Assembly (NCBI GenBank): GCA_947630255.1
Contig: CANRGU010000022.1
Location: forward strand, 1-15,298
Origin: an uncultured Clostridia bacterium
GTDB lineage: Bacteria; Bacillota; Clostridia; TANB77; CAG-508
Length of the DNA stretch: 15,298 nucleotides
Reading direction: 5' to 3'
The notes beneath the pieces were generated by a model that worked only from the letters and a program-made list of their open reading frames with translations, was not told where the DNA came from and ran no database searches. Shown here piece by piece: positions 6,774 through 15,298 of this stretch. Position 1 is the first letter of the stretch. Each line of letters starts with the position of its first letter. The position numbers and the translations under genes are program-made.

Positions 6774-8426
6774 TTATCTTTTAATAAAATTTTTTATTCT
6801 ATTTTCTACTGTTTCTTTTCCTAATACTTGCATTATTTCATATAAGTCAGGTGTGTTGTGCTTTGTAGTTAAAGCTACTCTTATAACTGTACTTATGTCT
6901 CCAACATGTCCTTTATACTTTTCTGGCTCTTGTTTATATTCTTTTACTTCTCTTGCATAACCCTTATTTTCAGATAAGTCTTTTATTTTGTTAAACCATG
7001 TCTCTTTATCGTCGTTTATATCAAAATAATTTTCAATGTATGAATTTAATATATCTTTTATTTCTTCTTTATCTTCTATTTTTTGGAACTCAAAATCATC
7101 CATTTTATTATATTCTTCTTCATACATATATTTAATAGTTTCTTTTACATCTGACCATTTGCTAATATCTTTTCTAGGTTTTGCCTTTCCTCTTTCTATA
7201 TTTAAAACTTTCATAGAATATTCTTTATTTTTTATTAATAATTGTTCTAATTCTTTATCATATTTACTTGCCCATTTTAAAGTTTCATCATATATTTTTT
7301 GACTACTGTATTTTGATATTATATTTTTAGAAACGTCTAAAAGTTTTATCATATCAAAAACTGCTCCGCTTACACTCATCTTATTTAACTGTAGTTCAAA
7401 TTCTGCTATACTTTTGTCTGGATTTGCTCTTCTCCATGGTTCAAAGCTTGAATTTGCAATATTAAGCAAGTATTCTACAACTGCATCAGATGGAATACCT
7501 TGTTCATGATAAAAGCTTACTGCTGCTTCTGGATCTTTTCTTTTACTAATTTTTCTTTTACTTCCATTGTCATCTTTCATTATTGTTGCAGTATGTGCAT
7601 ATTTAGGTGGTTTAAAACCTAATACTTTAAATAATTCTAAATGAATTGGAAGTGATGATATCCATTCATCTCCACGTATTACATGAGTTACTCTCATTAA
7701 ATGGTCATCTACTACATGTGCAAAGTGGTATGTTGGAAGTCCATCTGCTTTGATTATAACTATATCTTGATCATTTTCTGGCAGTTCAAGGTTTCCTTTT
7801 ATGCTATCTTTATGTTTTATTCTTCTATCTTCTCTTCCTTGTGATTTAAATCTTATAATATATGGATCCCCATTTTTTATTTTTTCTACTGCTTCATCTA
7901 TAGGAAAATTTCTATATTTTGCCCATACCCCATAGTAACCTGGCCTTATTTTAGCTGATTCTTGTTTTGCCCTTATTTCTTCTAATTCTTCATGTGTACA
8001 AAAACATGGATATGCTTGTCCTTGCTTTATTAAACTTTTAGCATAAGCCTGATAAATTTCTTTTCTTTGGCTTTGCTTATATGGTCCATAATTTCCGATT
8101 TCATCATTTTCTGAAATCATACCTTCATTTGGAACTATATCAAAAGCCTTTAGTCCATCTACTATTTGGGCTACTCCATTTTCTATTTCTCTTTTTTGGT
8201 CTGTGTCTTCTATTCTTAAAATAAATGTGCCTTTTGACTGCTCAGCTAGTTTTCTATCTATTATGCTTCCGAATAATCCGCCTATATGAATAAATCCTGT
8301 TGGGCTTGGAGCAAATCTAGTAACAGCAGCTCCTTCTGGTAAATTTCTTTCTGGATATTTCTCTTCGTAATATGATATTTCTTTTGCATTTGGAAATATT
8401 AAATCTGCAAGTTCATTAAAATCCAT
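6774..8426 (-). CDS. gltX: Glutamate-tRNA ligase
   Basis: A class I aminoacyl-tRNA synthetase that charges tRNA-Glu (and possibly tRNA-Gln) with glutamate in the cytoplasm. The ATP-binding signature is RFAPSPTGFIHIGG (HIGH form HIGG at about 47-50), and the KMSKS counterpart is KISKR at about 293. Other family stretches are RIEDTDQKRE, YPCFCTHEELE, LPTYHFAHVVDDHLM and VIRGDEWISSLPIH. At 550 residues it is longer than the ~485 of many bacterial GluRS because of a ~35-residue N-terminal extension, a form I associate with Clostridia. The frame is intact. A normally read CGT arginine occurs in IRGDEW (7676-7674). Its start overlaps the end of the kinase gene by 11 bases, and DUF951 follows. Confidence 0.96.
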   Translation of the reverse strand: MDFNELADLIFPNAKEISYYEEKYPERNLPEGAAVTRFAPSPTGFIHIGGLFGSIIDRKLAEQSKGTFILRIEDTDQKREIENGVAQIVDGLKAFDIVPNEGMISENDEIGNYGPYKQSQRKEIYQAYAKSLIKQGQAYPCFCTHEELEEIRAKQESAKIRPGYYGVWAKYRNFPIDEAVEKIKNGDPYIIRFKSQGREDRRIKHKDSIKGNLELPENDQDIVIIKADGLPTYHFAHVVDDHLMRVTHVIRGDEWISSLPIHLELFKVLGFKPPKYAHTATIMKDDNGSKRKISKRKDPEAAVSFYHEQGIPSDAVVEYLLNIANSSFEPWRRANPDKSIAEFELQLNKMSVSGAVFDMIKLLDVSKNIISKYSSQKIYDETLKWASKYDKELEQLLIKNKEYSMKVLNIERGKAKPRKDISKWSDVKETIKYMYEEEYNKMDDFEFQKIEDKEEIKDILNSYIENYFDINDDKETWFNKIKDLSENKGYAREVKEYKQEPEKYKGHVGDISTVIRVALTTKHNTPDLYEIMQVLGKETVENRIKNFIKR

Positions 8427-9540
8427 ATTTTTTTATTACTCCCTTCATTTCATCTTCTTTTTCTTCTATTTGTCTCAATAATTCTAATTGAGCTTTTGTT
8501 CTTACTAAATTATGGTTTTCTATATTTTCATCTACTGAATAATATACATCACCATTTAAATAATCTGCTAAAAATCTTATTGCATTTTCATAAGTCATCA
8601 TCCAAACTCCAAGTGGAAGAATTTCTAATTCTTCTTTTGTAATTGTATCTTTTACTTCACTTAAAAATCCCTTTGTATAACTTTCAAATCTATTTATATC
8701 TACTTTTATTTTTGATAAATCTTGTTCATCTTCTTTTGCAGTTGTAATTCCTGTTCTTAATCCCTCTCCAAAATCATAAGCAAGTGCACCTGGCATTACT
8801 GTATCTAAATCAATCAAACACACTGCCTCATCTGTATCTTTGTCAAATAATATATTGCTAAGTTTTGTATCGTTATGTGTAACTCTAAGTGGTATTTCTT
8901 TATTCTCTAATTTATCTGTAATTATACTTGTTTTATTTAATCTTTTTTCATCTGTTACAAATTTAATTACATCTTGTGCAAGATTAAATCTTTCTTCTCT
9001 TTCTTTTAAGTTTTCTTCATTAGAAAGAGCTTCTTTTAGCTGATTTACTCTGTTTGGAGTATAATGAAATTTTGGTATTATTTCATATAACTCTTCTGCT
9101 GGAAATCCATCTAAGTTTTTTTGAAATTTGCCAGCTGCTTTTCCAGCTTCTTGCAATATATTCATGTCTTCTGTAGTTAAATATGTTTTTGTGTTATCTA
9201 TAAAATTTTCCATTCTCCAATTTTTGTTATATATATTATAAGAATTTCCATCATTTGTATCTATTAGTGTAATTGTTAGTCTATCTGTTGATTCACCTTT
9301 TTCTTTTGCTTTAGTTATCATATATTCAGTTACATTTTTTATATTTGTCATCAATTCTGGTAAATTTGGAAATACTTTTGTATTCACATATTGCAAAATA
9401 TATTTTTTCTCAGCATCATTCTTTTTATATGTTACCGCATATGTTTTATTAATGTGTCCACTATCACATCTTTTTATATCTATTATTTCTCCATCAATTT
9501 TAAAATTACTAGCTATTTTTTTAAGTTTCTCTTTATTCAT
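8416..9540 (-). CDS. NahK-like sugar kinase (APH/phosphotransferase fold)
   Basis: A 374-residue protein kinase-like-fold phosphotransferase. The catalytic loop THNDTKLSNILFD (about residues 221-233) has the HxDxxxxN pattern, and the metal-binding motif IDLDTVMPGALAYDFGEGLRTG follows at about 243-264. These stretches and FKIDGEIIDIKRCDSGHINKTY at the N-terminus resemble N-acetylhexosamine 1-kinase and related members of the aminoglycoside phosphotransferase superfamily, which phosphorylate C1 of N-acetylhexosamines. The exact sugar cannot be read from the sequence, and antibiotic resistance is not implied. It is the first gene of the long operon, with a good promoter and an AAGGGG site seven bases before ATG. 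Confidence 0.8.
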   Translation of the reverse strand: MNKEKLKKIASNFKIDGEIIDIKRCDSGHINKTYAVTYKKNDAEKKYILQYVNTKVFPNLPELMTNIKNVTEYMITKAKEKGESTDRLTITLIDTNDGNSYNIYNKNWRMENFIDNTKTYLTTEDMNILQEAGKAAGKFQKNLDGFPAEELYEIIPKFHYTPNRVNQLKEALSNEENLKEREERFNLAQDVIKFVTDEKRLNKTSIITDKLENKEIPLRVTHNDTKLSNILFDKDTDEAVCLIDLDTVMPGALAYDFGEGLRTGITTAKEDEQDLSKIKVDINRFESYTKGFLSEVKDTITKEELEILPLGVWMMTYENAIRFLADYLNGDVYYSVDENIENHNLVRTKAQLELLRQIEEKEDEMKGVIKKYGF

Positions 9541-9575
9541 CTTTATACCCCTTAAAAATAAAATTTAACTTAATT

Positions 9576-9604
9576 ATTATACTATTTAATAATAAAAAAG
9601 TAAA
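9576..9604 (-). promoter_or_regulatory. Promoter of the kinase-gltX-queA-tgt operon
   Basis: Minus-strand TTTACT (9604-9599) and a perfect TATAAT (9581-9576) are separated by 17 bases, 36 bases upstream of the kinase ATG. No other strong promoter was seen within the downstream gene run, whose gaps are 3 to 27 bases. Confidence 0.65.
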
Positions 9605-9611
9605 GAATATT

Positions 9612-9647
9612 TCTTAAAACAAGAACAGGAGGTTATTTTCTCCTGTT
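9612..9647 (-). terminator. Intrinsic terminator after dapL
   Basis: AACAGGAG and CTCCTGTT form an eight-base-pair stem (9624-9631 with 9640-9647) with a loop of eight bases; on the minus strand a T-rich stretch (TTCTTGTTTT) follows. It separates dapL from the downstream operon promoter. Confidence 0.75.
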
Positions 9648-9662
9648 TTCTATCTTTTGCAT

Positions 9663-10889
9663 CTACATATTTATTCTTTTCATTGCTTTTATTGTGTTTT
9701 CTTTTGTACCAAATGCTGTTAGTCTAAAATAGCCTTCTCCTGATGGTCCAAATCCAACTCCTGGTGTTCCGACTATTTGTTTTTCAGTTAATAATTTATC
9801 GAAGAATTCCCATGATGTTAGTCCTTGGGGAACTTTAAGCCATATATATGGAGCATTTACTCCTCCATAAGTTGTAAATCCTGCTTTATTTAATCCTTCT
9901 CTTATTATTCTTGCATTTTCCATATAGTAAGATATATTTTCTTTTATTTGTTTTTGTCCTTCTTCAGAATAAACAGCTTCTGCTGCTCTTTGTGTTATGT
10001 ATGATACTCCATTAAATTTTGTAGACATTCTTCTGCTCCATAATTTATTTAAATATATTTCTTCATTTTTTGAAGTTTTACATTTAAGCTCTTTTGGAAC
10101 TACTGTATATGCACATCTTACCCCAGTAAATCCGGCTGTTTTAGAAAAGCTTTTGAATTCTATTGCAACTTCTTTTGCTCCTTCTATCTCATATATACTA
10201 TGTGGAATATTTTCTTCTGTGATATATTTTTCATATGCTGAGTCAAATAATATTAATGCTTTGTTTTCTTTTGCGTAATCTACCCATTTTTTTAGTTCTT
10301 CTTTGTTTAAAACAGTTCCTGTTGGATTATTAGGAAGGCATAAATATATTAAATCTACTTTTTCTTTTGGAAGTTCTGGCACAAAATTGTTTTCAGCTTT
10401 TATTGGCACATATACTATATTTTCATACATGCCAGTTTCTTTATTGTATTTTCCAGCTGCTCCTATCATTACATTTGTATCTAGATAAACTGGATACACT
10501 GGGTCTGTTATTGCTACTTTATTTTCGTTTCCTAATATATCTAATATATTTGCGACATCACATTTTGCGCCATCTGATACAAATATTTCATCTGGACTTA
10601 TGTCTATGCCTCTTTCTTTATAATCATATTTAGATATTTTTTCTCTTAAAAATTCATATCCTTGTTCTGGTCCATATCCTTTAAATGTAGCTCCATCTTG
10701 CATTTCATCAACTGCTTTGTGCATTGCTTCAATTATCGCTGGTACAATTGGTCTTGTTACATCTCCAATTCCCATTTTTATTATTTCTTTATCTGGATTT
10801 TTACTTTTGTATTCTTCTAATTTTTTTGCTATTGTAGAAAATAAATAACTGTCTTGTAATTCTAAATAATTTTCATTAATTTTATACAT
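9663..10889 (-). CDS. dapL: LL-diaminopimelate aminotransferase
   Basis: DapL is a PLP enzyme that converts tetrahydrodipicolinate and glutamate directly to LL-diaminopimelate, bypassing the acylated DapC/D/E route to lysine and peptidoglycan. The 408-residue length is standard. Visible family features are the N-terminal NENYLELQDSYLFSTIAKK, IKMGIGDVTRPI, GYGPEQGYEFLR, VSDGAKCD, ITDPVYPVYLDTNVM, CLPNNPTG, and the PLP lysine in SFSKTAGFTGVRC (about residue 247). An AAGGAG site precedes ATG. It begins 13 bases after dapF, whose enzyme uses its product, so the two form an operon. No CGG in frame. Confidence 0.96.
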   Translation of the reverse strand: MYKINENYLELQDSYLFSTIAKKLEEYKSKNPDKEIIKMGIGDVTRPIVPAIIEAMHKAVDEMQDGATFKGYGPEQGYEFLREKISKYDYKERGIDISPDEIFVSDGAKCDVANILDILGNENKVAITDPVYPVYLDTNVMIGAAGKYNKETGMYENIVYVPIKAENNFVPELPKEKVDLIYLCLPNNPTGTVLNKEELKKWVDYAKENKALILFDSAYEKYITEENIPHSIYEIEGAKEVAIEFKSFSKTAGFTGVRCAYTVVPKELKCKTSKNEEIYLNKLWSRRMSTKFNGVSYITQRAAEAVYSEEGQKQIKENISYYMENARIIREGLNKAGFTTYGGVNAPYIWLKVPQGLTSWEFFDKLLTEKQIVGTPGVGFGPSGEGYFRLTAFGTKENTIKAMKRINM

Positions 10890-10902
10890 AATTCATTCTC
10901 CT

Positions 10903-11745
10903 TTACAAATTGATTTTTCCTTCAAATACTGTTACTGCGGGACCTGTCATGAATACATGATTTGTTCTTTCATCCCATTCTATTTCTAATGTTCCTCCTA
11001 ATAATTCTATACTTACTTTTTTTTCTGTAAGTCCATTTATATTGCATGCAACAGCTACCGCGCATGCTCCTGTACCACATGCAAGGGTTTCTCCTGCTCC
11101 TCTTTCCCATACTCTCATTTTTACGTTGTTTTTATTAATTATTTCTATAAATTCTATGTTAGACCTCTTTGGAAAATGTTCATCTATTTCTAGTACTGGT
11201 CCATATTTTTCGATGTCAAATTCTTTTGTGTTATCTACTATTGTTATTGCATGTGGATTTCCCATAGACACGCATGTAAACTTAAATTCTTTATCTAATG
11301 CTCTAATTTTTAAATCTTTTACTGGCTTTCTATCAAAATTAACTGGTATTTCCTTTGGACTAAATATAGGCTCTCCCATATCTACTCTTACTGTTTCTAC
11401 TTTGCCATTTTTTACATTAAGTTTTAGCACTTTAATTCCTGCTAATGTTTCGACTTTGATAGTCTCTTTATTTGTAAGCCCTTTGTCGTAAACAAATTTA
11501 CCTACGCATCGTATGCCATTTCCGCACATCTCCGCTTCGCTTCCGTCAAAGTTAAACATCCTCATTTTAAAATCAGCAATATCACTTTTGCATATTAATA
11601 TTATTCCATCGGATCCTATTCCAAAGTGACGATTGCTCATAAATTTAGCTAGGTTTGATATGTTTTCTAAATCGACATCTTTTGAATAGCAGTCAATATA
11701 TACATAATCATTACCTAGCCCGTGCATTTTTGTAAATTCTATCAT
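10903..11745 (-). CDS. dapF: Diaminopimelate epimerase
   Basis: DapF converts LL- to meso-diaminopimelate with two cysteines as acid and base. Both are present: MCGNGIRC (Cys about 74) and LACGTGACAV (about 222). The N-terminus FTKMHGLGNDYVYID and SNRHFGIGSDG are typical. I chose ATG 11745 (280 residues) because AAAGGTG lies six bases upstream; a GTG nine bases earlier (11754) is in frame but overlaps that site. Conserved arginines are encoded by CGT (NRHFG, 11631-11629) and CGA (GIRCVG, 11511-11509), showing these codons are read as Arg. It is the first gene of the dapF-dapL operon. Confidence 0.96.
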   Translation of the reverse strand: MIEFTKMHGLGNDYVYIDCYSKDVDLENISNLAKFMSNRHFGIGSDGIILICKSDIADFKMRMFNFDGSEAEMCGNGIRCVGKFVYDKGLTNKETIKVETLAGIKVLKLNVKNGKVETVRVDMGEPIFSPKEIPVNFDRKPVKDLKIRALDKEFKFTCVSMGNPHAITIVDNTKEFDIEKYGPVLEIDEHFPKRSNIEFIEIINKNNVKMRVWERGAGETLACGTGACAVAVACNINGLTEKKVSIELLGGTLEIEWDERTNHVFMTGPAVTVFEGKINL

Positions 11746-11772
11746 TTTTATCACCTTTGTATTGGTATTAAT

Positions 11773-11806
11773 AAACCGTATAAAGATAATTATCTTTATA
11801 CGGTTT
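11773..11806. repeat. Perfect 34-bp palindrome at the dapF transcription start region
   Basis: The half-site AAACCGTATAAAGATAA is followed by its exact reverse complement, with no mismatch. On the minus strand it begins just after the candidate dapF -10 box and ends 27 bases before the dapF ATG. It may be an operator, a 5'-UTR hairpin, or the terminator of the upstream 597-residue gene (stop at 11850), although the minus-strand tail is poor in T. Confidence 0.65.
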
Positions 11807-11807
11807 T

Positions 11808-11835
11808 ATTTTATCATATATTTTTATTTTTTCAA
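11808..11835 (-). promoter_or_regulatory. Candidate dapF-dapL promoter
   Basis: Minus-strand TTGAAA (11835-11830) and TAAAAT (11813-11808) are 16 bases apart. The expected start of transcription falls inside the 34-bp palindrome. Confidence 0.5.
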
Positions 11836-11849
11836 GCATTATCTATATT

Positions 11850-13643
11850 TTAGATTTTAGTTACATCGATATTTAGAAATCCTTTTATTATATCTTCTGT
11901 TACATGTTTATCAGTTGACTCTAATTCTATTGCAAAAATATGTTCATTATCTAACATATACCATACATATACTATTTCATATTTTTCATCATAATATTCA
12001 GAATTTGATTCGTAACTTAGGATTTGATATTTAAAATCTTTATCTCCAAATTTAATTGTTTTTTCTGCGCTTAAAACTACATTTTTATAATAATTTAAAT
12101 CGTTTTTATAATAATTATAATCCCATTCGATATCTTCTTTATAATCAGAATCTGTATCCCAATTTAAAGTTACTGTAGCCTCAATTTCAGACTCTGAATT
12201 TTCATCTCCTAGCTCATAGCATTTATAATAGTCATAAGAATAATCATCTTCATATTTAAAGCCACTTGGAACTGAATATTTAACCGAATATCCATAACTA
12301 TCATCTCTTACTTCATTTTGTGTTGTAGTCGAATTTTGGTTTATAGATGGAGTATTTGGCAAATTATCTGTTCCGTTTGTAATTATGTCACTATCCATAT
12401 CGCTTAATTGACTCTTTAATAAATCACCTATTAATGGTCTTTCCATTAACTTTTCTGCCATTGATTGAACATCTTTTTCTGTAATTTCTGTCATATTTAC
12501 GCTGTTTGCTACATTTATTTTATCTATTCCTTTATTTAATTTAACTGAATAATCTATTGTTATTATAGCTTTGCCTGTTTCTGCAATTTCTGTTGTTATT
12601 ATAGTTTTTCCTGTCTTCTCATTTTTAGTATTTTTTTCTTTTTCTATTTCTACTTCACCTTTTATTACATCTACTCTTGCTGATGATGTTTTTGCAGAAA
12701 CTTTGTACGAATATGTGTCTTCGTCTTCTTTTACAACTGATATTATAATTGTTTGATTTGATGTATCGATTACTTCTAAGTCTACAGCTACAAGGTTATA
12801 AAGTATTCCTTTTGTATAAATAGATAGCTTTATTTTATTTTTATTATCTGCGTTAGTATTTTCTAATTTATCAGCTATTGCTTCTAATTCATCCTTTGGT
12901 GATTCTTCAAAATAATCTATAAATTCATCATTTTCTGCTAAATTTGAAAATGTATTTGAAAACACCTCACATAAATCTTTTTCAGATAATGTAAGTGTTG
13001 ATTTTGTAACATTTTTACTTTTATCTCCTACTTCAATTGTAACTTTTTCTTTTTCAAATTCGCCATATTCATTTAACTGATTTTTTAATTCGTCTCTTAT
13101 TATTTTTACAGCTTTTTTGTTATTGTATATTTTTTCTTTTGAATTAGATTCGTCAAAAATAGCTTTAAGAGCATCTTCTTGTTCTTTTTCCATATCTAAC
13201 TGTATATATTTATCAAATATGCCTTCTAGATACATGTACATCTGCTCATCTGTGTAATATCCTTTTATATCAATAACTTCGTCGTCATCATATTCAAGGC
13301 CTAAATCAATCATTTCTTGTTGCTTATTAAAGTCTAATTGTGCTCCAACTTTTAAATCGCATTTTTCAATTTCTGCAAGCTGTGTTTGAATACTTTTGTC
13401 TTCTGCTTCTAATGCAATATTAATTTTTGAATCAAATTTTATTGAATTAAAATCTTTTGATTCTATTTCAAAAAGCTTATCAATAGTTTTATTAAATACA
13501 AACTGAGGTTTTGAACTAATTAGAAAGTATATTAAAACTACTGAAATAATTACTAAAATTGCAATTACTCCTGCTATTATTAATGCCTTCTTTTTAGGCT
13601 TTTTTACATTAAAGTCTTCATTTACTTGTTCGATTGTTTTCAT
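11850..13643 (-). CDS. Membrane-anchored protein of unknown function
   Basis: A 597-residue protein I cannot assign to a named function. A Lys-rich stretch (KKPKKK) precedes one transmembrane segment (about residues 20-43), which suggests an N-in, C-out topology. The region after it (about 45-410) is acidic and Lys/Glu-rich with alternating polar strands, followed by a low-complexity Asn/Thr/Ser linker (about 418-440). The C-terminal part, about 443-597, is rich in Tyr, Asp and Glu and is probably a small beta domain. The start is set by GGGGAG eight bases upstream. It is monocistronic, with its own promoter, and lies between the RNase J terminator and dapF. No cysteine-anchoring lipobox or catalytic motif is seen. 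Confidence 0.6.
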   Translation of the reverse strand: MKTIEQVNEDFNVKKPKKKALIIAGVIAILVIISVVLIYFLISSKPQFVFNKTIDKLFEIESKDFNSIKFDSKINIALEAEDKSIQTQLAEIEKCDLKVGAQLDFNKQQEMIDLGLEYDDDEVIDIKGYYTDEQMYMYLEGIFDKYIQLDMEKEQEDALKAIFDESNSKEKIYNNKKAVKIIRDELKNQLNEYGEFEKEKVTIEVGDKSKNVTKSTLTLSEKDLCEVFSNTFSNLAENDEFIDYFEESPKDELEAIADKLENTNADNKNKIKLSIYTKGILYNLVAVDLEVIDTSNQTIIISVVKEDEDTYSYKVSAKTSSARVDVIKGEVEIEKEKNTKNEKTGKTIITTEIAETGKAIITIDYSVKLNKGIDKINVANSVNMTEITEKDVQSMAEKLMERPLIGDLLKSQLSDMDSDIITNGTDNLPNTPSINQNSTTTQNEVRDDSYGYSVKYSVPSGFKYEDDYSYDYYKCYELGDENSESEIEATVTLNWDTDSDYKEDIEWDYNYYKNDLNYYKNVVLSAEKTIKFGDKDFKYQILSYESNSEYYDEKYEIVYVWYMLDNEHIFAIELESTDKHVTEDIIKGFLNIDVTKI

Positions 13644-13711
13644 GTTAATATCTCCCCCTTATAAATAAATATTATTATTTTTCTTTATGTAATAATATTA
13701 ATTATATAATC

Positions 13712-13740
13712 TTTATAACACAAAAAATCTTTTTATTCAA
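13712..13740 (-). promoter_or_regulatory. Promoter of the 597-residue membrane protein gene
   Basis: Minus-strand TTGAAT (13740-13735) and TATAAA (13717-13712) are 17 bases apart, giving a leader of about 60 bases before the ATG at 13643. Confidence 0.55.
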
Positions 13741-13747
13741 TATAAAA

Positions 13748-13780
13748 TGGCAAAAAAGGGGTCTGTCCCCTTTTTTGCCA
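13748..13780. terminator. Intrinsic terminator after RNase J, with GGGGTCTGTCCCC core
   Basis: TGGCAAAAAAGGGG (13748-13761) and CCCCTTTTTTGCCA (13767-13780) form a perfect 14-bp stem around TCTGT. The T-run and A-run flank the GC core, so it can end transcription in both directions. It abuts the RNase J TAG stop at 13781-13783. Confidence 0.85.
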
Positions 13781-15298
13781 CTAAATTTCCATTATTATTG
13801 GTAGAATCATTGGGTCTCTCTTTGTTTTCTTGTAAATAAAGTCTCTTAGCTCTTCTCTTAGCATTAATTTAATTGTTGTCCAATCTGTTATATGTTTTTC
13901 TTCAAATTTTAATATTTCTGCTCTTAATAATTGTTTAATATCATCCATTAAATTTTCTGATTCTCTAACATAAACAAATCCTCTTGATAATACGTCTGGC
14001 CCTGCTACTACTGTTCCTGTTTTAGAATTCATGGTTAAAACTATTATTATTAATCCATCTTGTGATAAACGTTGTCTATCTCTTAAAACTATATTTCCTA
14101 CGTCTCCAACGCCTAATCCATCAACCATTATTTTTCCAACTGGTACTGTTCCTGTTAGTTTTGCTTCGTATTCATTTAATTCAAGAACCCTTCCATTAGT
14201 CATTATAAATATATTTTCTGGATCTACTCCAACTTTTTTTGCAGTTTCGCTATGTGCTATTAATTGTCTATATTCACCATGTACTGGAATAAAATATTTA
14301 GGTCTTACTAAACTAATCATTAATTTTTGTTCTTCTTGGCATGCGTGACCTGAAACGTGTATGTCTTCTAACGCATTATATACAACTTCTGCACCTATTT
14401 TCATTAAATCGTCTATTACTTTTGATACAGAATTCTCGTTTCCTGGTATTGGATTTGCAGATATTATTATTAAATCATTTGGTGTTATTTGAACTTTTTT
14501 GTGTTCTCCTGATGCCATCCTTGTAAGTGCAGACATTGTTTCTCCCTGACTTCCTGTAGTGATTATGACTAGTTTATCATCAGGATAAGATTTTATCATG
14601 TCTATATCTATAAAGACATTATCTGGTACTTTTATATATCCAAATTTTCTTGCGGTTTCTATCATGTTGACCATACTTCTTCCGCAAACTGCTATTTTCC
14701 TTTTATATTTTACTGCTGAATTTACTATTTGTTGTACCCTATGAACATTTGATGAGAATGTTGCAACTACTATTCTTTTTGTACAGTTTATAAATAATTT
14801 ATCTAAAACTTCTCCTACTGTACTTTCTGACATGGTATAACCTTTTCTTTCTGAATTTGTACTATCAGACATGAGTGCTAGAACGCCTCTATTTCCAAGT
14901 TCTGCAAGTCTTCCAAAGTCTATCATTTCACCATCTATTGGTGTATAGTCTATTTTGAAATCCCCTGTATGAACTACTGTTCCTACTGGTGTATGAATAG
15001 CAAGTGAACAAGCATCTGGTATACTATGTGTTATCCTTATAAATTCTACTTTCATACTTCCTAATGAAATTGTTTGTCCTGGATTTACTACTTTTAATTT
15101 TGTACTTCTTAGAAGTTTATGTTCTTCTAGTTTGTTTTCAATTAACCCTATTGTTAACTTTGTTGCATATATTGGTACATTTATTTGTTTCAATAAATAT
15201 GGTATTGAACCTATATGATCTTCATGTCCATGTGTTATTACAAGTCCTCTTATTTTTTCTTTGTTTTTTTCCAAATATGATAAATCTGGTATTACTAA
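13781..15298 (-). CDS. rnj: Ribonuclease J, 5' end outside the window
   Basis: RNase J is a metallo-beta-lactamase/beta-CASP nuclease with endonuclease and 5'-3' exonuclease activity in mRNA turnover and rRNA maturation. Visible motifs are THGHEDHIGSIPYLL (zinc site, about 15235-15190), THSIPDACSLAIHT, HTGDFKID, SDSTNSERKGYTMSES, TTGSQGE, HVSGHACQEEQ and IPVHGEYRQL. The open frame continues to the window edge (VIPDLSYLEKN), so the real start lies beyond 15298; about 505 residues are present and roughly 50 are missing compared with the usual ~555. A TTG at 15274 is not the start. No in-frame CGG. I cannot tell J1 from J2 type. Confidence 0.95.
   Translation of the reverse strand, partial: LVIPDLSYLEKNKEKIRGLVITHGHEDHIGSIPYLLKQINVPIYATKLTIGLIENKLEEHKLLRSTKLKVVNPGQTISLGSMKVEFIRITHSIPDACSLAIHTPVGTVVHTGDFKIDYTPIDGEMIDFGRLAELGNRGVLALMSDSTNSERKGYTMSESTVGEVLDKLFINCTKRIVVATFSSNVHRVQQIVNSAVKYKRKIAVCGRSMVNMIETARKFGYIKVPDNVFIDIDMIKSYPDDKLVIITTGSQGETMSALTRMASGEHKKVQITPNDLIIISANPIPGNENSVSKVIDDLMKIGAEVVYNALEDIHVSGHACQEEQKLMISLVRPKYFIPVHGEYRQLIAHSETAKKVGVDPENIFIMTNGRVLELNEYEAKLTGTVPVGKIMVDGLGVGDVGNIVLRDRQRLSQDGLIIIVLTMNSKTGTVVAGPDVLSRGFVYVRESENLMDDIKQLLRAEILKFEEKHITDWTTIKLMLREELRDFIYKKTKRDPMILPIIMEI

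Noticed and set aside
11042..11491. Plus-strand open frame of 149 codons opposite dapF, and similar antisense frames opposite other genes
   Set aside because: They are shadows of well-recognised minus-strand genes, with no ribosome binding sites or family features.

Overview
The window reads as a chromosomal segment of a low-GC Firmicute, most likely an uncultured member of the Clostridia. The evidence is the very AT-rich sequence, AGA as the dominant arginine codon, strong AGGAGG-type ribosome binding sites, the DapL route to meso-diaminopimelate, RNase J, a ~550-residue GluRS with an N-terminal extension, and DUF421/DUF4363 and DUF951 proteins. All genes but one lie on the minus strand. I see no rRNA, tRNA, CRISPR array, insertion sequence or phage module.

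Layout from the left: a coupled DUF421-DUF4363 membrane pair (1161-100); a lone plus-strand holin-like membrane protein (1348-1728) with a terminator shared with the convergent operon; then a probable seven-gene minus-strand operon from 9540 to 1787. That operon holds a NahK-like sugar kinase, gltX, a DUF951 protein, a membrane-anchored HExxH metallopeptidase, queA, tgt and a membrane-anchored WG-repeat-like protein. Next come dapF-dapL (11745-9663), a 597-residue membrane-anchored protein of unknown function, and the 3' part of an RNase J gene running off the right edge.

The striking observation concerns translation. Four genes (DUF421, DUF951, the metallopeptidase, and tgt twice) are each broken by a one-base +1 frameshift, five sites in all. 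At every site the codon in the upstream reading frame is CGG, and dropping its C leaves a GGN glycine codon that restores the rest of the family-like protein. By my manual scan there are about thirty CGG trinucleotides on the coding strands, exactly five of them in frame, and those five are the five breaks. No in-frame CGG is read normally as arginine, and I found no frame break without CGG. CGT and CGA are used normally at conserved arginines. This suggests that CGG is an unassigned or hungry codon (no tRNA-Arg with anticodon CCG) where ribosomes move +1 and decode GGN as Gly, or that a tRNA reads CGGN as a quadruplet. A systematic sequencing or assembly artefact is the main alternative and must be excluded.

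Functionally the intact genes cover tRNA charging (gltX), queuosine formation (queA, tgt), lysine/peptidoglycan precursor synthesis (dapF, dapL) and RNA turnover (RNase J). With the CGG shift accepted, all four broken genes become full-length proteins with their key residues in place.
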